Shown piece after piece: positions 35,556 through 43,285 of a stretch of DNA of 64,000 nucleotides. How positions within the stretch are numbered: position 1 is the first letter of the stretch; every line of letters starts with the position of its first letter. A program made the translations under genes and the position numbers. The notes beneath the pieces were generated by a model, which was given only the letters and a program-made list of their open reading frames with translations, ran no database searches and had not been told where the DNA came from. Location: positions 1-64,000 of the forward strand of contig JAHDIS010000001.1 in NCBI GenBank assembly GCA_020630695.1. Reading direction: 5' to 3'. Source of the stretch: Paracoccaceae bacterium (lineage in GTDB: Bacteria; Pseudomonadota; Alphaproteobacteria; Rhodobacterales; Rhodobacteraceae).

Positions 35556-36098
35556 ATGTATCCGTTTATTCGCCTGCTGGCATCCGGTCTCAAGGCCCGA
35601 TCACTTCCAGAACTGAAGCTTGGTGAAACACATATTTCCCATCACATTTGCTGGCCTTGGGATCTCGATCTTTGGATGGAACTGAACAACGGCCGCACTT
35701 TGACGCTGTATGACCTTGGGCGCATTCCGCTGGCTCAGCGATCCGGCCTTTTGAAGCTGCTGGCACGCAAACGATGGGGTCTGACTATGGCGGGTGCGGT
35801 TGTCCGCTACCGCAGACGTGTCCGTGCCTTTGACAAAATCGAAATGCGCTCGCGCCTGCTCGGATGGGATGGCAAGTTCATGTATCTCGAACAGAGTATG
35901 TGGAAATCGAACGGCGACTGCGCGAGCCACGCTGTCTATCGCGGCGCTGTGACAGATCGCAATGGGATCGTTCCCACCAACATCGTTCTGCAAGCAATGG
36001 ACCTTGAGCCAGCAGATGCGCCCGATTTGCCAGACTGGGTCAAGGCATGGCTGGCAGCAGAGGACCAAAGACCCTGGCCCCCAATGCAAGATAGCTGA
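35556..36098 (+). CDS. Acyl-CoA thioesterase, hotdog fold (4HBT-like)
   Basis: A 180-residue cytoplasmic hotdog-fold protein. The segment WDLDLWMELNNGRTLTLYDLGR matches the long central helix and catalytic loop of the PaaI/YbgC-like 4HBT group (core LWMELNNGR), with N as the likely substrate-contacting residue. The later VVRYRRRVRAFDKIEMRSRLLGWD is the second beta strand series. The likely reaction is hydrolysis of an acyl-CoA, with chain length unknown. The ATG at 35556 follows AAGGAGC. The MFS gene begins 73 bp downstream on the same strand and may share its transcript. Confidence 0.83.
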   Translation: MYPFIRLLASGLKARSLPELKLGETHISHHICWPWDLDLWMELNNGRTLTLYDLGRIPLAQRSGLLKLLARKRWGLTMAGAVVRYRRRVRAFDKIEMRSRLLGWDGKFMYLEQSMWKSNGDCASHAVYRGAVTDRNGIVPTNIVLQAMDLEPADAPDLPDWVKAWLAAEDQRPWPPMQDS

Positions 36099-36171
36099 CG
36101 CAGCGTCCGGCATTCCTGTCTTGCCACAGAGCCGCGCACGGGGTTCTATCGCTGCAAAACAGGGGGATAAG

Positions 36172-37554
36172 ATGGCAGATGTATCTGAGCAGGGGGCAAT
36201 CTCGCTCCGAAAACGCATTTGGGGTTGGATGTTCTTTGATTGGGCGCAGCAACCCTATGCTACGCTGGGTCTGACCTTTATCTTTGGACCTTATTTTGCG
36301 GCGGTCGCGGTGGGTTACTTTATCGCCGAAGGTCTGTCAGACGAAGCAGCCCGTGTTCAGGCCCAGGAATTGTGGACGGGCGCGCAGGCCATTGCAGGTT
36401 TGGTCATCGCCTTTTCGGCGCCCCTGATCGGGGCTTGGGCCGGTGCAACCGGCCGCAGAAAACCGTGGTTTTATTTCTTTGTCGCGATCGCATCCATTTG
36501 TGCCGCGATGCTTTGGGGCCTGATGCCGGACGGTCAGGGCCTGATGATGGCTCTGCTATTGTTCTGGGTCGGCTTCGTGGCGTCGGAATCAGCTTTCGCG
36601 CTCTATAATTCTATCCTTCCATCACTGGGCGACAACGAGGACGCCGGTCGGATCAGTGGCGGCGCAACCGCCTTTGGCTACTGGGGTGGTGTTCTTTCGC
36701 TCTTCGTCGTGCTGCTGTTTTTTGCGGAAAACGACAGCGGTAAAACCCTGCTGGGGATTGATCCAATCTTTGGTCTGGATCCCGAAACGCGCGAAGGCAC
36801 CCGCTCCGTCGGACCCTTCATCGCGATCTGGTTTGTAGTCTTCGCTATTCCGTTCTTTTTGTGGACCGAAGAGAAGCCGACCAACGAGCGGGCGAACATT
36901 GGCGTTGCGCTCAGCCGTCTCTGGAGCAGCATCAAAAGCGCCTTTCGCCAACGCAGCTATGGCAGCTTTTTGCTGGGTTCGATGTTCTATCGCGATGCGC
37001 TGACCATGCTGTACAGCGCGGGCGGTGTTTACGCGAACCTCGTTCTGGAATGGACCGTGATCCAAATTGGTGTGTTTGGCATTATCGCGGCCATTGCTGC
37101 GGCAATTCTCAGCTGGGTCGGCGGTTTGGCGGATGCCCGGCTCGGACCGAAACCCGTCATCGTGTTTTGTATCTGGGTTCTGATCGCGGTTTGCGCAGTC
37201 GTTGTGGGTATGTCCCGTGAAAGCCTGTTTGGCATTCCGCTTGAGGAAGGGTCCGGGCTTCCTGACATGATCTTTTATCTGTGTGGCGCAGCGATTGGCG
37301 GCGCTGGAGGCGCCATGTATTCGGCGTCACGGTCGTTGATGGTCAGGCATTGTACACCCGAAACCGCGACCGAGGCTTTCGGGCTATTTGCACTGACCGG
37401 GCGCGCCACTGCGTTTCTGGCACCGGCTATGGTGTCGGTCGCGACGGCTTGGACGCAAAGCAACCAATTGGGCTATATCCCGGTGATCGTTCTTTTCCTC
37501 TTGGGGCTGTTTCTGCTACGCTGGGTTAATCCAGAGGGAGTAAAGCCCAAATGA
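36172..37554 (+). CDS. MFS transporter, UMF1/Atg22-like
   Basis: A 460-residue inner-membrane protein with about twelve hydrophobic segments. The start RIWGWMFFDWAQQPYATLGLTFIFGPYFAA is the conserved opening of the UMF1/Atg22-like MFS group (quoted core GWMFFDWAQQPY), related to yeast vacuolar amino acid effluxers. I chose the ATG at 36172, which has a GGGGGAT site and puts this motif near residue 17. Its stop overlaps the mepA ATG by 4 bp, so it is co-translated with a murein endopeptidase. That suggests transport of a cell-wall turnover product, though this is inference. Confidence 0.88.
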   Translation: MADVSEQGAISLRKRIWGWMFFDWAQQPYATLGLTFIFGPYFAAVAVGYFIAEGLSDEAARVQAQELWTGAQAIAGLVIAFSAPLIGAWAGATGRRKPWFYFFVAIASICAAMLWGLMPDGQGLMMALLLFWVGFVASESAFALYNSILPSLGDNEDAGRISGGATAFGYWGGVLSLFVVLLFFAENDSGKTLLGIDPIFGLDPETREGTRSVGPFIAIWFVVFAIPFFLWTEEKPTNERANIGVALSRLWSSIKSAFRQRSYGSFLLGSMFYRDALTMLYSAGGVYANLVLEWTVIQIGVFGIIAAIAAAILSWVGGLADARLGPKPVIVFCIWVLIAVCAVVVGMSRESLFGIPLEEGSGLPDMIFYLCGAAIGGAGGAMYSASRSLMVRHCTPETATEAFGLFALTGRATAFLAPAMVSVATAWTQSNQLGYIPVIVLFLLGLFLLRWVNPEGVKPK

Positions 37555-38480
37555 TCCGCAGTATTTTTGCCCTGCTTTTGGTTGGTTTACTGGTCGCTTG
37601 TGGCGGCGGAAATTCCGGGCGCGACATTTCGGGCGAGCGGGTCAAAACACAGCGTGCACCGCTGGATCCCGTCATTGCTTCAAAACAAGCAAAACAGCTT
37701 TTCGGGGCCAAGCGTGGAGGGTCTGGTCAATCACCTGCAGCGCATGGGTTCTATTCGAAAGGTTGTCTTGCCGGAGGCGTTCAGCTTGAAGAAACCGGGC
37801 CGACCTGGCAGGCGATGCGATTGTCCCGGAACCGGAACTGGGGTCATCCGGAACTGGTCGATTTCGTAAAGAAGCTGTCCCGGCAGGCCGCCAAGCAACC
37901 CGGCTGGAATGGATTGTACGTCGGTGACATGAGCCAGCCGCGCGGCGGGCCGATGCTGACGGGCCACCGCAGCCACCAAATCGGATTGGACGTGGACATT
38001 TGGATGCTGCCTGCAAAAGATCTGAACCTAACGGTCAAACAGCGGGAAAACCTGTCGTCCATTTCAACGCGCAGATCATCGGGTGCCTATACAAACAACA
38101 ACTGGACGCGTGCGCATCACGAAATTCTCAAAGCCGCCGCCAAAGACCCGCGTGTGGAACGCATTCTGGTGTTCCCCGGCGCCAAAGTTGCGATGTGCAA
38201 AGCTGAGAAAGGCGATCGCGCCTGGCTGCGCAAGATCCGTCCGTGGTGGGGTCATCATTATCACTTCCACGTACGGCTCGGGTGTCCGAAAGGGTCGCCA
38301 GGTTGCAATGGACAGGCAGCTCCACCGGCTGGTGATGGCTGCGCGGATGCCGAACGTTGGGTGCGCGATATCCTGAACCCGCCCCCACCTGATCCAAACG
38401 CACCTCCGCCAAAACCACGGCGTGAACTGACAATGGCGGATTTGCCACGACAATGCGCCGACGTTTTGGCTGCGCGCTAA
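37551..38480 (+). CDS. mepA: Penicillin-insensitive murein DD-endopeptidase, lipoprotein form
   Basis: A 309-residue LAS-family zinc peptidase that cleaves D-Ala-meso-DAP cross-links in peptidoglycan. The N-terminal signal ends in LLVAC-G, a lipobox, so the mature enzyme should be anchored from Cys at about residue 17. Zinc ligands are visible in HRSHQIGLDVDIW (H-x6-D) and in HYHFHVRLGCP. A proline-rich C-terminal linker (NPPPPDPNAPPPKPRRE) precedes the end. E. coli MepA is soluble, so lipid anchoring is a variation. Start overlaps the MFS stop (ATGA) and its end overlaps the next gene by 28 bp. Confidence 0.94.
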   Translation: MIRSIFALLLVGLLVACGGGNSGRDISGERVKTQRAPLDPVIASKQAKQLFGAKRGGSGQSPAAHGFYSKGCLAGGVQLEETGPTWQAMRLSRNRNWGHPELVDFVKKLSRQAAKQPGWNGLYVGDMSQPRGGPMLTGHRSHQIGLDVDIWMLPAKDLNLTVKQRENLSSISTRRSSGAYTNNNWTRAHHEILKAAAKDPRVERILVFPGAKVAMCKAEKGDRAWLRKIRPWWGHHYHFHVRLGCPKGSPGCNGQAAPPAGDGCADAERWVRDILNPPPPDPNAPPPKPRRELTMADLPRQCADVLAAR

Positions 38481-39346
38481 GCGCCTCTTTTCTTGCTGCG
38501 CTTCTGGCGCTTCCATCGGCGGCCTCTTCGCAGGCCGCCGAGTTTCTTGGGAGCTATCTGTGGCGCGCAGAGGACCACAACCTAGGGGGTTTTTCAGGCC
38601 TAGAACTGTCTGCAGATGGATCCCGGTTTGTTGCGATCAGCGACAGGGGTGGTGTGGTCGAGGGCACGATAGAGCGCAACGAAGACCGCATCATCCGGGT
38701 GACCTCTGGCCCTCCTGTGCCACTACCAGATCACAAAGGGCAGCCCCTGCGTGGCTGGCGTACTGACGCCGAAGGTCTGGCAGGCACGCCCGGCGAAACT
38801 ATTTATGTTTCCTTTGAAGGCGGTCATCGCGTTTGGGCTTACCCCACATTGAAACAGGCTGATCGTCTGCCAAGGCCCGAGGCCTTTTCGGATTTTCAGG
38901 GCAATTCCGGGCTCGAATCTCTGGCACTGGATCGGAGGGGACACATCTACGCCATCCCGGAACGGTCTGGAAAACTGACGCGGCCGTTTCCCGTTTGGCG
39001 CTACGATGGTCAATGGACCCAGCCTTTTGGTCTGCGCCGCGACGGTGGTTTTCTTCCTGTTGGTGCCGATTTCGGGCCGGATGACGCGCTCTATCTGCTA
39101 GAGCGTGAATTCAACGGGTTCGGGTTCAAAAGCAGAGTTCGGCGCTTTGTTATAGAAAACGATCAGGTCGTGGCAGAACAAACACTCCTTAGCACCAGTC
39201 TGCTGCGCCACGACAATCTGGAAGGGCTGGGTGTTTGGCAGGACGAAATCGGCGACATACGGATCACAATGATCTCAGATGACAATTTCCGGGCGCTCCA
39301 GCGGACCGAATTCGTTGAGTATCGCATCACTGTCCCCTTGCCATAG
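38453..39346 (+). CDS. Secreted esterase-like activity of phytase family protein
   Basis: A 297-residue protein with a signal peptide (about 1-28, ending SSQAA) and a beta-propeller-like body. Segments FSGLELSADGSRFVAISDRGG, GWRTDAEGLAG and LESLALDRRGHIYAIPER are typical of the esterase-like-activity-of-phytase (DUF/PF13449) family, whose substrate is undefined. Third gene of the MFS-mepA unit: its ATG lies 28 bp inside mepA, an unusually long overlap that suggests re-initiation. Location should be periplasmic, like the lipid-anchored MepA. Confidence 0.87.
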   Translation: MRRRFGCALSASFLAALLALPSAASSQAAEFLGSYLWRAEDHNLGGFSGLELSADGSRFVAISDRGGVVEGTIERNEDRIIRVTSGPPVPLPDHKGQPLRGWRTDAEGLAGTPGETIYVSFEGGHRVWAYPTLKQADRLPRPEAFSDFQGNSGLESLALDRRGHIYAIPERSGKLTRPFPVWRYDGQWTQPFGLRRDGGFLPVGADFGPDDALYLLEREFNGFGFKSRVRRFVIENDQVVAEQTLLSTSLLRHDNLEGLGVWQDEIGDIRITMISDDNFRALQRTEFVEYRITVPLP

Positions 39347-39426
39347 CGTGGTTTAGAGCCTAAAGCCCGCCCGTCCGGAATGATCCGGGCCAAGTCCCCG
39401 CAACCTTGCAAAAACGGGTCCATATA

Positions 39427-40074
39427 ATGACGCGCAAATACCTTCCCGGCATTCTTGCCATGGCGACCATCGTCGTCGCTTCGAACATCCTCGTGCAGTA
39501 CCTTTTTGGAAACTGGCTGACGTGGGGTGCTTTCACCTATCCTTTAGCCTTTCTGGTTACAGATCTGATGAACCGTCTTTATGGGGTGCAGGCCGCCCGG
39601 AAAGTCGTGCTCGCTGGCTTTGCCACTGGCGTTATCTGCTCACTCATCGGCAGCCAGATCATGCTTCAGGGTGATGGCTATACATACGCTGCTGTTCCAC
39701 TGCGCGTGGCCGTTGCATCCGGCATTGCGTTCCTGACCGCGCAATTGGTCGACGTATCGATCTTCAATCGTTTCCGCGAAGGACGCTGGTGGCGCGCGCC
39801 GCTGATCAGCACCCTTGTGGGATCGGCACTGGACACAGCATTATTTTTCACGATCGCCTTCTCGGCCAGTGTTGCGGTTTTTGGCGCGCAAGCCGACGAA
39901 GCTATCAGCTGGGCATGGGATGCCGTGCCTTTCCTTGGCTTCGGGTCTGAGCTTCCTTTGTGGGTTTCGCTCGCCTTTGCGGACTGGCTGGTCAAACTCG
40001 CCCTTGCCTTGATCGCCCTGATCCCCTTCAGAATGATCGTTTCGAAGGCAGGAAAAGCACAACCTGCTCTATGA
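39427..40074 (+). CDS. yhhQ: Queuosine precursor transporter (YhhQ/VUT family)
   Basis: A 215-residue inner-membrane protein with about six helices. The family imports 7-cyano- or 7-aminomethyl-7-deazaguanine for tRNA queuosine modification. The segments LVQYLFGNWLTWGAFTYPLAFLVTDLMNRLYG (core TYPLAFLVTDLMNRLYG) and RVAVASGIAFLTAQLVDVSIF are the conserved VUT_1 motifs. I chose the ATG at 39427. The 80-bp upstream gap holds a hairpin (CCGG arms near 39378-39393) and a CCCG/CGGG pairing, but I cannot match it to a preQ1 riboswitch. The arfB leader starts just downstream. Confidence 0.92.
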   Translation: MTRKYLPGILAMATIVVASNILVQYLFGNWLTWGAFTYPLAFLVTDLMNRLYGVQAARKVVLAGFATGVICSLIGSQIMLQGDGYTYAAVPLRVAVASGIAFLTAQLVDVSIFNRFREGRWWRAPLISTLVGSALDTALFFTIAFSASVAVFGAQADEAISWAWDAVPFLGFGSELPLWVSLAFADWLVKLALALIALIPFRMIVSKAGKAQPAL

Positions 40075-40091
40075 GGTGAAAAAAGACTTTG

Positions 40092-40153
40092 TGGATCACC
40101 ACAGCCGTGGCAACATCATCTTGCGTTTTCAACAGCTGAAAGGAGGTGATCCA
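40092..40153 (+). promoter_or_regulatory. Extended Shine-Dalgarno with a 16S-tail mimic that could mask it
   Basis: GAAAGGAGGTGATCCAG at 40138-40154 is complementary over about 17 nt to the conserved 3' end of 16S rRNA, far beyond a normal site. Upstream, TGGATCACC (40092-40100) copies part of the same 16S tail and is a perfect 9-bp complement of GGTGATCCA (40145-40153) in that site. The leader RNA could thus switch between self-pairing and ribosome binding. The upstream copy can alternatively form GTGG-ATCA-CCAC by itself. Confidence 0.55.
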
Positions 40154-40210
40154 GTGTCAAGAGAGTCATTGGAGAGAGGTGTCGGAACAGTTCGGGAGGC
40201 CGCGCTCTAG
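40154..40210 (+). CDS. 18-residue leader ORF upstream of arfB
   Basis: A GTG at 40154 lies 7 nt after AGGAGG, ideal spacing, and opens an 18-codon frame (VSRESLERGVGTVREAAL, first residue read as Met) ending in TAG at 40208-40210. AGA, TCA and TTG codons, which look uncommon in this GC-rich genome, cluster in its first eight codons. Continuing past the TAG, the same frame contains 37 sense codons with no further stop and enters the arfB ATG at 40322. It is not a protein I recognise. It may be a regulatory leader rather than a functional peptide. Confidence 0.55.
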   Translation: MSRESLERGVGTVREAAL

Positions 40211-40276
40211 GGCAGACCCTGGGGCTTTGGCCCACCGAATTGGCAGAGCCTAACCGGCCCCGCCTCCGTATTCTCG

Positions 40277-40306
40277 AAGGGCCGCCTGACAAGGGCGGCC
40301 CTTTTT
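40277..40306 (+). terminator. Intrinsic terminator immediately upstream of arfB
   Basis: GGGCCGCC (40279-40286) pairs with GGCGGCCC (40294-40301), extended by AA-TT, with a 7-nt loop and TTTTT to 40306. It ends only 15 nt before the arfB start, so arfB expression by any upstream promoter requires read-through. GGCCC copies at 40229-40233 and 40256-40260 are complementary to the GGGCC of its left arm and could act as antiterminators. Confidence 0.88.
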
Positions 40307-40321
40307 CGATATAGAAGCACC

Positions 40322-40738
40322 ATGCAGATCAACGAAACCATCACCATTGAAGATTGGGAACTGACTGAACAGTTTATCCGTGCCTCTGGGCCGGGCGGGC
40401 AGAACGTCAACAAAGTGTCCACTGCCGTTGAATTGCGATTTGAAGCCGAACGTTCGCCCAACCTTCCGGGTGCGGTCAAAAACCGGTTGAAACGGTTGGC
40501 AGGTCGCCGCTGGACCAAAGAGGGCGCATTGGTTCTGCAAGTGGATGAAACGCGCAGCCAGGCGCGCAATCGCGATATAGCACGAGAACGCCTGAAAGAG
40601 CTGATCCTGAAGGCCCTCGAAAAGCCCAAACGCCGCATCCCGACACGGCCAACACTGGGTTCCAAAAAGCGGCGTCTTCAATCCAAAAAAGCGCGGGGAG
40701 AGGTCAAAGCGCTGCGTGGCAAAGTTGATCCCGACTAG
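40322..40738 (+). CDS. arfB: Alternative ribosome-rescue factor ArfB (YaeJ), peptidyl-tRNA hydrolase
   Basis: A 138-residue class I release-factor-like protein that enters the empty mRNA channel of ribosomes stalled without a stop codon and hydrolyses peptidyl-tRNA. The catalytic GGQ is in ASGPGGQNVNKVST near residue 26-29. The C-terminal tail (about 108-138) is rich in K and R, as needed to occupy the mRNA channel. The ATG at 40322 has only a weak AGAAG site. The gene is preceded by an 18-codon leader ORF in the same frame and an intrinsic terminator, suggesting that its expression is gated. It converges with the LacI-type regulator gene. Confidence 0.95.
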   Translation: MQINETITIEDWELTEQFIRASGPGGQNVNKVSTAVELRFEAERSPNLPGAVKNRLKRLAGRRWTKEGALVLQVDETRSQARNRDIARERLKELILKALEKPKRRIPTRPTLGSKKRRLQSKKARGEVKALRGKVDPD

Positions 40739-40768
40739 TCCAACCGTCCGGCGCAAACAGTTTTGGAA

Positions 40769-41803
40769 TTAATCTGACGGTGGCGCGGTGCTGTCGCGCA
40801 CGACAAGCTCAACATCAAGAAGATGGACATGGCCCGGTTCAATCGGATTGCTGGGATCGTCGAGGCCATTCAGCATAAGCTCAGCGGCTGACTTGCCCAG
40901 TTGTGGCCGATTCTGGCGGATCGTCGTCAGCCGTGGATTATAGTATTCGGCCTGTTCGATATCATCGAACCCGACAACGGATATGTCCTGCGGCACCCGA
41001 ATCCCCGCTTGGGTCAGCCGCGAAATCAGACCAAGCGCGACCTGATCGGATGCACAGAAGACAGCGGTTGGACGTTCATCCATGGCGATGATGCTATCGG
41101 CAGCCTCGTATCCGGAGCGCAAAGAAAAATCACCGCGAATGATCCAATCGTCCCGGAAAGGTAGTTCGAGCAAAGCACGTTCTTCGAGCATCCCGTCGCG
41201 GCGCGCTTTGGTCAGAACATTGCCCTTGGGGCCAGTGACGTGGGCAATCTTGCGATGTCCGAGTTCAAAGAGGTGGCGGATCGCCAATCGCGCACCCTTC
41301 GGGTTATCGCTGCGCACAGATGGGCAGGGCGTGTCCTCCACCCATTCACAGGCGAAAACGACGCGGTTTTGTCCGCTATCAGACTTCAGATCCCCAACAC
41401 TTGAGATCTGGACGTTACCATCAAGCACAACGACGCCATCAACCCGTGAATCCATCAGGTAGGCGTTAAGGTTCCGGCCAACAGAATGGCTGTTGTTCGT
41501 ATCCGCTATGAGCACCGCATAATCGGTCTCGGCGAAGCCTGCGTCGATCCCCGCCAGAATCTGCGAAAAGAATGGGTTTCCCAGATTCGGAACCAACACC
41601 AAAATCGCGCCTGCGCGCTGTCGACGGAGATTCCGCGCCGCCTGATTCACACGATAGCCGGTCGCCTCAACGGCTTCAAAAACGGCCCGTCGGGTGCTTT
41701 CGGCGACCACCGCGGGATTGCTAAGCGCGCGGCTGACCGTCGCCGTGGAAACACCTGCAGCCCGTGCAACATCCTGAATTTTCGTAACCTTCTGGGTCAC
41801 CAA
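40769..41803 (-). CDS. LacI-family transcriptional regulator of the sugar cluster
   Basis: A 344-residue repressor. The helix-turn-helix and hinge are at the N-terminus: IQDVARAAGVSTATVSRALSNP, with the recognition helix TATVSRAL, followed by YRVNQAARNLRRQRAG, whose hinge helix normally contacts an operator with a central CG. The effector domain resembles periplasmic sugar-binding proteins. The start is TTG at 41803 or GTG at 41800; both follow AGGAAC. It is divergent from the transporter genes. Two operators with central CG lie in the 175-bp gap to the binding-protein gene (41804-41978), so it most likely represses the cluster until its sugar appears. Confidence 0.93.
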   Translation of the reverse strand: MVTQKVTKIQDVARAAGVSTATVSRALSNPAVVAESTRRAVFEAVEATGYRVNQAARNLRRQRAGAILVLVPNLGNPFFSQILAGIDAGFAETDYAVLIADTNNSHSVGRNLNAYLMDSRVDGVVVLDGNVQISSVGDLKSDSGQNRVVFACEWVEDTPCPSVRSDNPKGARLAIRHLFELGHRKIAHVTGPKGNVLTKARRDGMLEERALLELPFRDDWIIRGDFSLRSGYEAADSIIAMDERPTAVFCASDQVALGLISRLTQAGIRVPQDISVVGFDDIEQAEYYNPRLTTIRQNRPQLGKSAAELMLNGLDDPSNPIEPGHVHLLDVELVVRDSTAPPSD

Positions 41804-41880
41804 TTTTGTTCCTTTGCCAATTCGCGGGCGTCTTGATCCACTATGAGCGATCCGGACTGCGATGGTGAGATCATATTTTT

Positions 41881-41898
41881 CTTGTAAACGATTACAAG
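41881..41898 (+). promoter_or_regulatory. LacI-type operator 1, overlapping a candidate -35 element
   Basis: CTTGTAAACGATTACAAG is an 18-bp palindrome with one mismatch and a central CG. TTGTAA inside it (41882-41887) could be a -35 hexamer paired, across 17 bp, with TATTTC (41905-41910). Repressor binding here would block RNA polymerase. Confidence 0.72.
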
Positions 41899-41920
41899 CC
41901 GCTGTATTTCCTTTTTCGCG

Positions 41921-41940
41921 CTATGTAATCGATTGCATAG
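41921..41940 (+). promoter_or_regulatory. LacI-type operator 2, near the predicted transcript start
   Basis: CTATGTAATCGATTGCATAG is a 20-bp palindrome with one mismatch and a central CG. Its centre is 41 bp from operator 1, close to four helical turns, so two repressor dimers could bind the same face of DNA. It ends 38 bp before the binding-protein ATG. Confidence 0.72.
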
Positions 41941-41978
41941 AAAGATATCAGCCCAAAGGGCATTTCAGGGAGAGAGCC

Positions 41979-43208
41979 ATGAAAACCATCCGCAGCCTTC
42001 TAGTCGCAAGCACAGCCGTTTGTTCGGCGGGTGCCGCTGGAGCCGCAGAACTCGAAGTCATGCACTGGTGGACATCGGGCGGCGAAGCCGCCGCTGTCGC
42101 CGAGTTCGCCAAATCTTTTGACGCCACAGGAAACACGTGGGTCGACGCAGCCATCGCGGGCGGCGAAAATGCCCGCGCCGTCATGGTCAGCCGGATCACC
42201 GGCGGCGATCCAATGGGAGCCTTTCAGTTCAACCATGGCCGTCAGGCCGAAGAGCTGATCGAAGCCGGCCTGTTGCGCGACATCACAGACATCGCCGAAG
42301 CCGAAGGCTGGCTCGATCTGGTAAACCCATCCACACTTCTGGATGCCTGCACCGTCGATGGCCGGGTCTATTGTGCGCCTGTCAACATTCACTCGTGGCA
42401 GTGGCTGTGGGTCAGCCATCAGGCATTTGCAGATGCTGGCGTCGATGTTCCAACCAACTGGGCTGAGTTTTCCGCCGCTTCCGGCGCACTGGAAGGCGCA
42501 GGCAAAATTCCGTTGGCTATGGGTCAGCAAGGTTGGCAGCAATCCGGCGCGTTCAACGTGATGATGGCCTCGCTGCTTCCCAGCGAAGTTTTCCTGAGCG
42601 TGTACGGAGACAAGGATACCGAAGTTGCCGGCGGTGATGCCGTCGCAACCGTTTTCGACGCGGCTGCACAAGCGCGTGACATGGCCGCAAAGTCGACCGT
42701 CCAGAACTGGAACGACGCGACGAACCTCGTCATTACCGGACAGGCCGGTGGTCAGATCATGGGTGACTGGGCGCAGGGTGAATTTGCCGTGGCCGAAGCG
42801 GTAGCAGGCGAAGACTATAGCTGCCTGCCGGGTCTGGGTACCAACCCGCGGCTCTCGACCGGCGGCGACGCATTCTATTTCCCGGTTCTCGAGGACGACA
42901 GCCTTGCCGCAGCGCAGGGTGAACTGGCAGCGCTTCTTCTGAAGCCTGAGGTTCAGGTGAACTTCAACCTCGCCAAGGGATCGCTTCCGGTCCGCGGCGA
43001 CATCGACCTTTCGGCTGCCAATGACTGCATGCAAAAGGGATTGGCCCTATTGGCTGACGGCGCGCTGCTGCCTGACGTGAACATGCTGGCAACCCCAGAC
43101 ACGGTGAACCAGATCAACACGCTCTTCACCGAGTTCTTTGCCGACAAGTCGATCTCGGCTGCCGACGCGCAGGCGCAATTCGTGGACATCATCGCAGACG
43201 CCGAGTGA
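41979..43208 (+). CDS. Sugar ABC transporter periplasmic binding protein (CUT1, glucose/mannose-binding-like)
   Basis: A 409-residue family 1 solute-binding protein with a signal peptide (about 1-22, ending AGAA). The mature start ELEVMHWWTSGGEAAA and later GENARAVMVSRITGGDP, HSWQWLWVS and GGQIMGDWAQGEFA resemble GtsA-type glucose/mannose-binding proteins, so a glucose-like sugar or glucoside is a reasonable ligand. I chose the ATG at 41979 after GGGAGAG; an upstream in-frame start would disrupt the signal peptide. First structural gene after the two LacI operators. A stable hairpin follows in the gap before the permease. Confidence 0.92.
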   Translation: MKTIRSLLVASTAVCSAGAAGAAELEVMHWWTSGGEAAAVAEFAKSFDATGNTWVDAAIAGGENARAVMVSRITGGDPMGAFQFNHGRQAEELIEAGLLRDITDIAEAEGWLDLVNPSTLLDACTVDGRVYCAPVNIHSWQWLWVSHQAFADAGVDVPTNWAEFSAASGALEGAGKIPLAMGQQGWQQSGAFNVMMASLLPSEVFLSVYGDKDTEVAGGDAVATVFDAAAQARDMAAKSTVQNWNDATNLVITGQAGGQIMGDWAQGEFAVAEAVAGEDYSCLPGLGTNPRLSTGGDAFYFPVLEDDSLAAAQGELAALLLKPEVQVNFNLAKGSLPVRGDIDLSAANDCMQKGLALLADGALLPDVNMLATPDTVNQINTLFTEFFADKSISAADAQAQFVDIIADAE

Positions 43209-43225
43209 TCCCGAAAATGTCCAAG

Positions 43226-43253
43226 CTCCGGCCTGCTGATCAGCGGGCCGGAG
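43226..43253 (+). other. Intercistronic hairpin between binding protein and permease genes
   Basis: CTCCGGCC (43226-43233) pairs perfectly with GGCCGGAG (43246-43253). A wobble and GCT-GATC-AGC continue the stem inside. There is no U-tract, so it is more likely an mRNA 3' stabiliser that favours the binding protein over the permeases than a full terminator. Confidence 0.7.
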
Positions 43254-43285
43254 AAACAGGTCAGAGCGCGCGAAAGAGGTAAGCC

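Noticed and set aside
39347..39426. A preQ1 riboswitch upstream of the queuosine-precursor transporter
   Set aside because: There are short hairpins and an AAAAA run, but I cannot build the class I pseudoknot, and the sequence does not match the class II or III consensus.
40138..40154. A 16S rRNA gene fragment
   Set aside because: Only 17 nt match the complement of the 16S end, and the flanks do not continue into rRNA or spacer sequence. A ribosome binding site explains it better.
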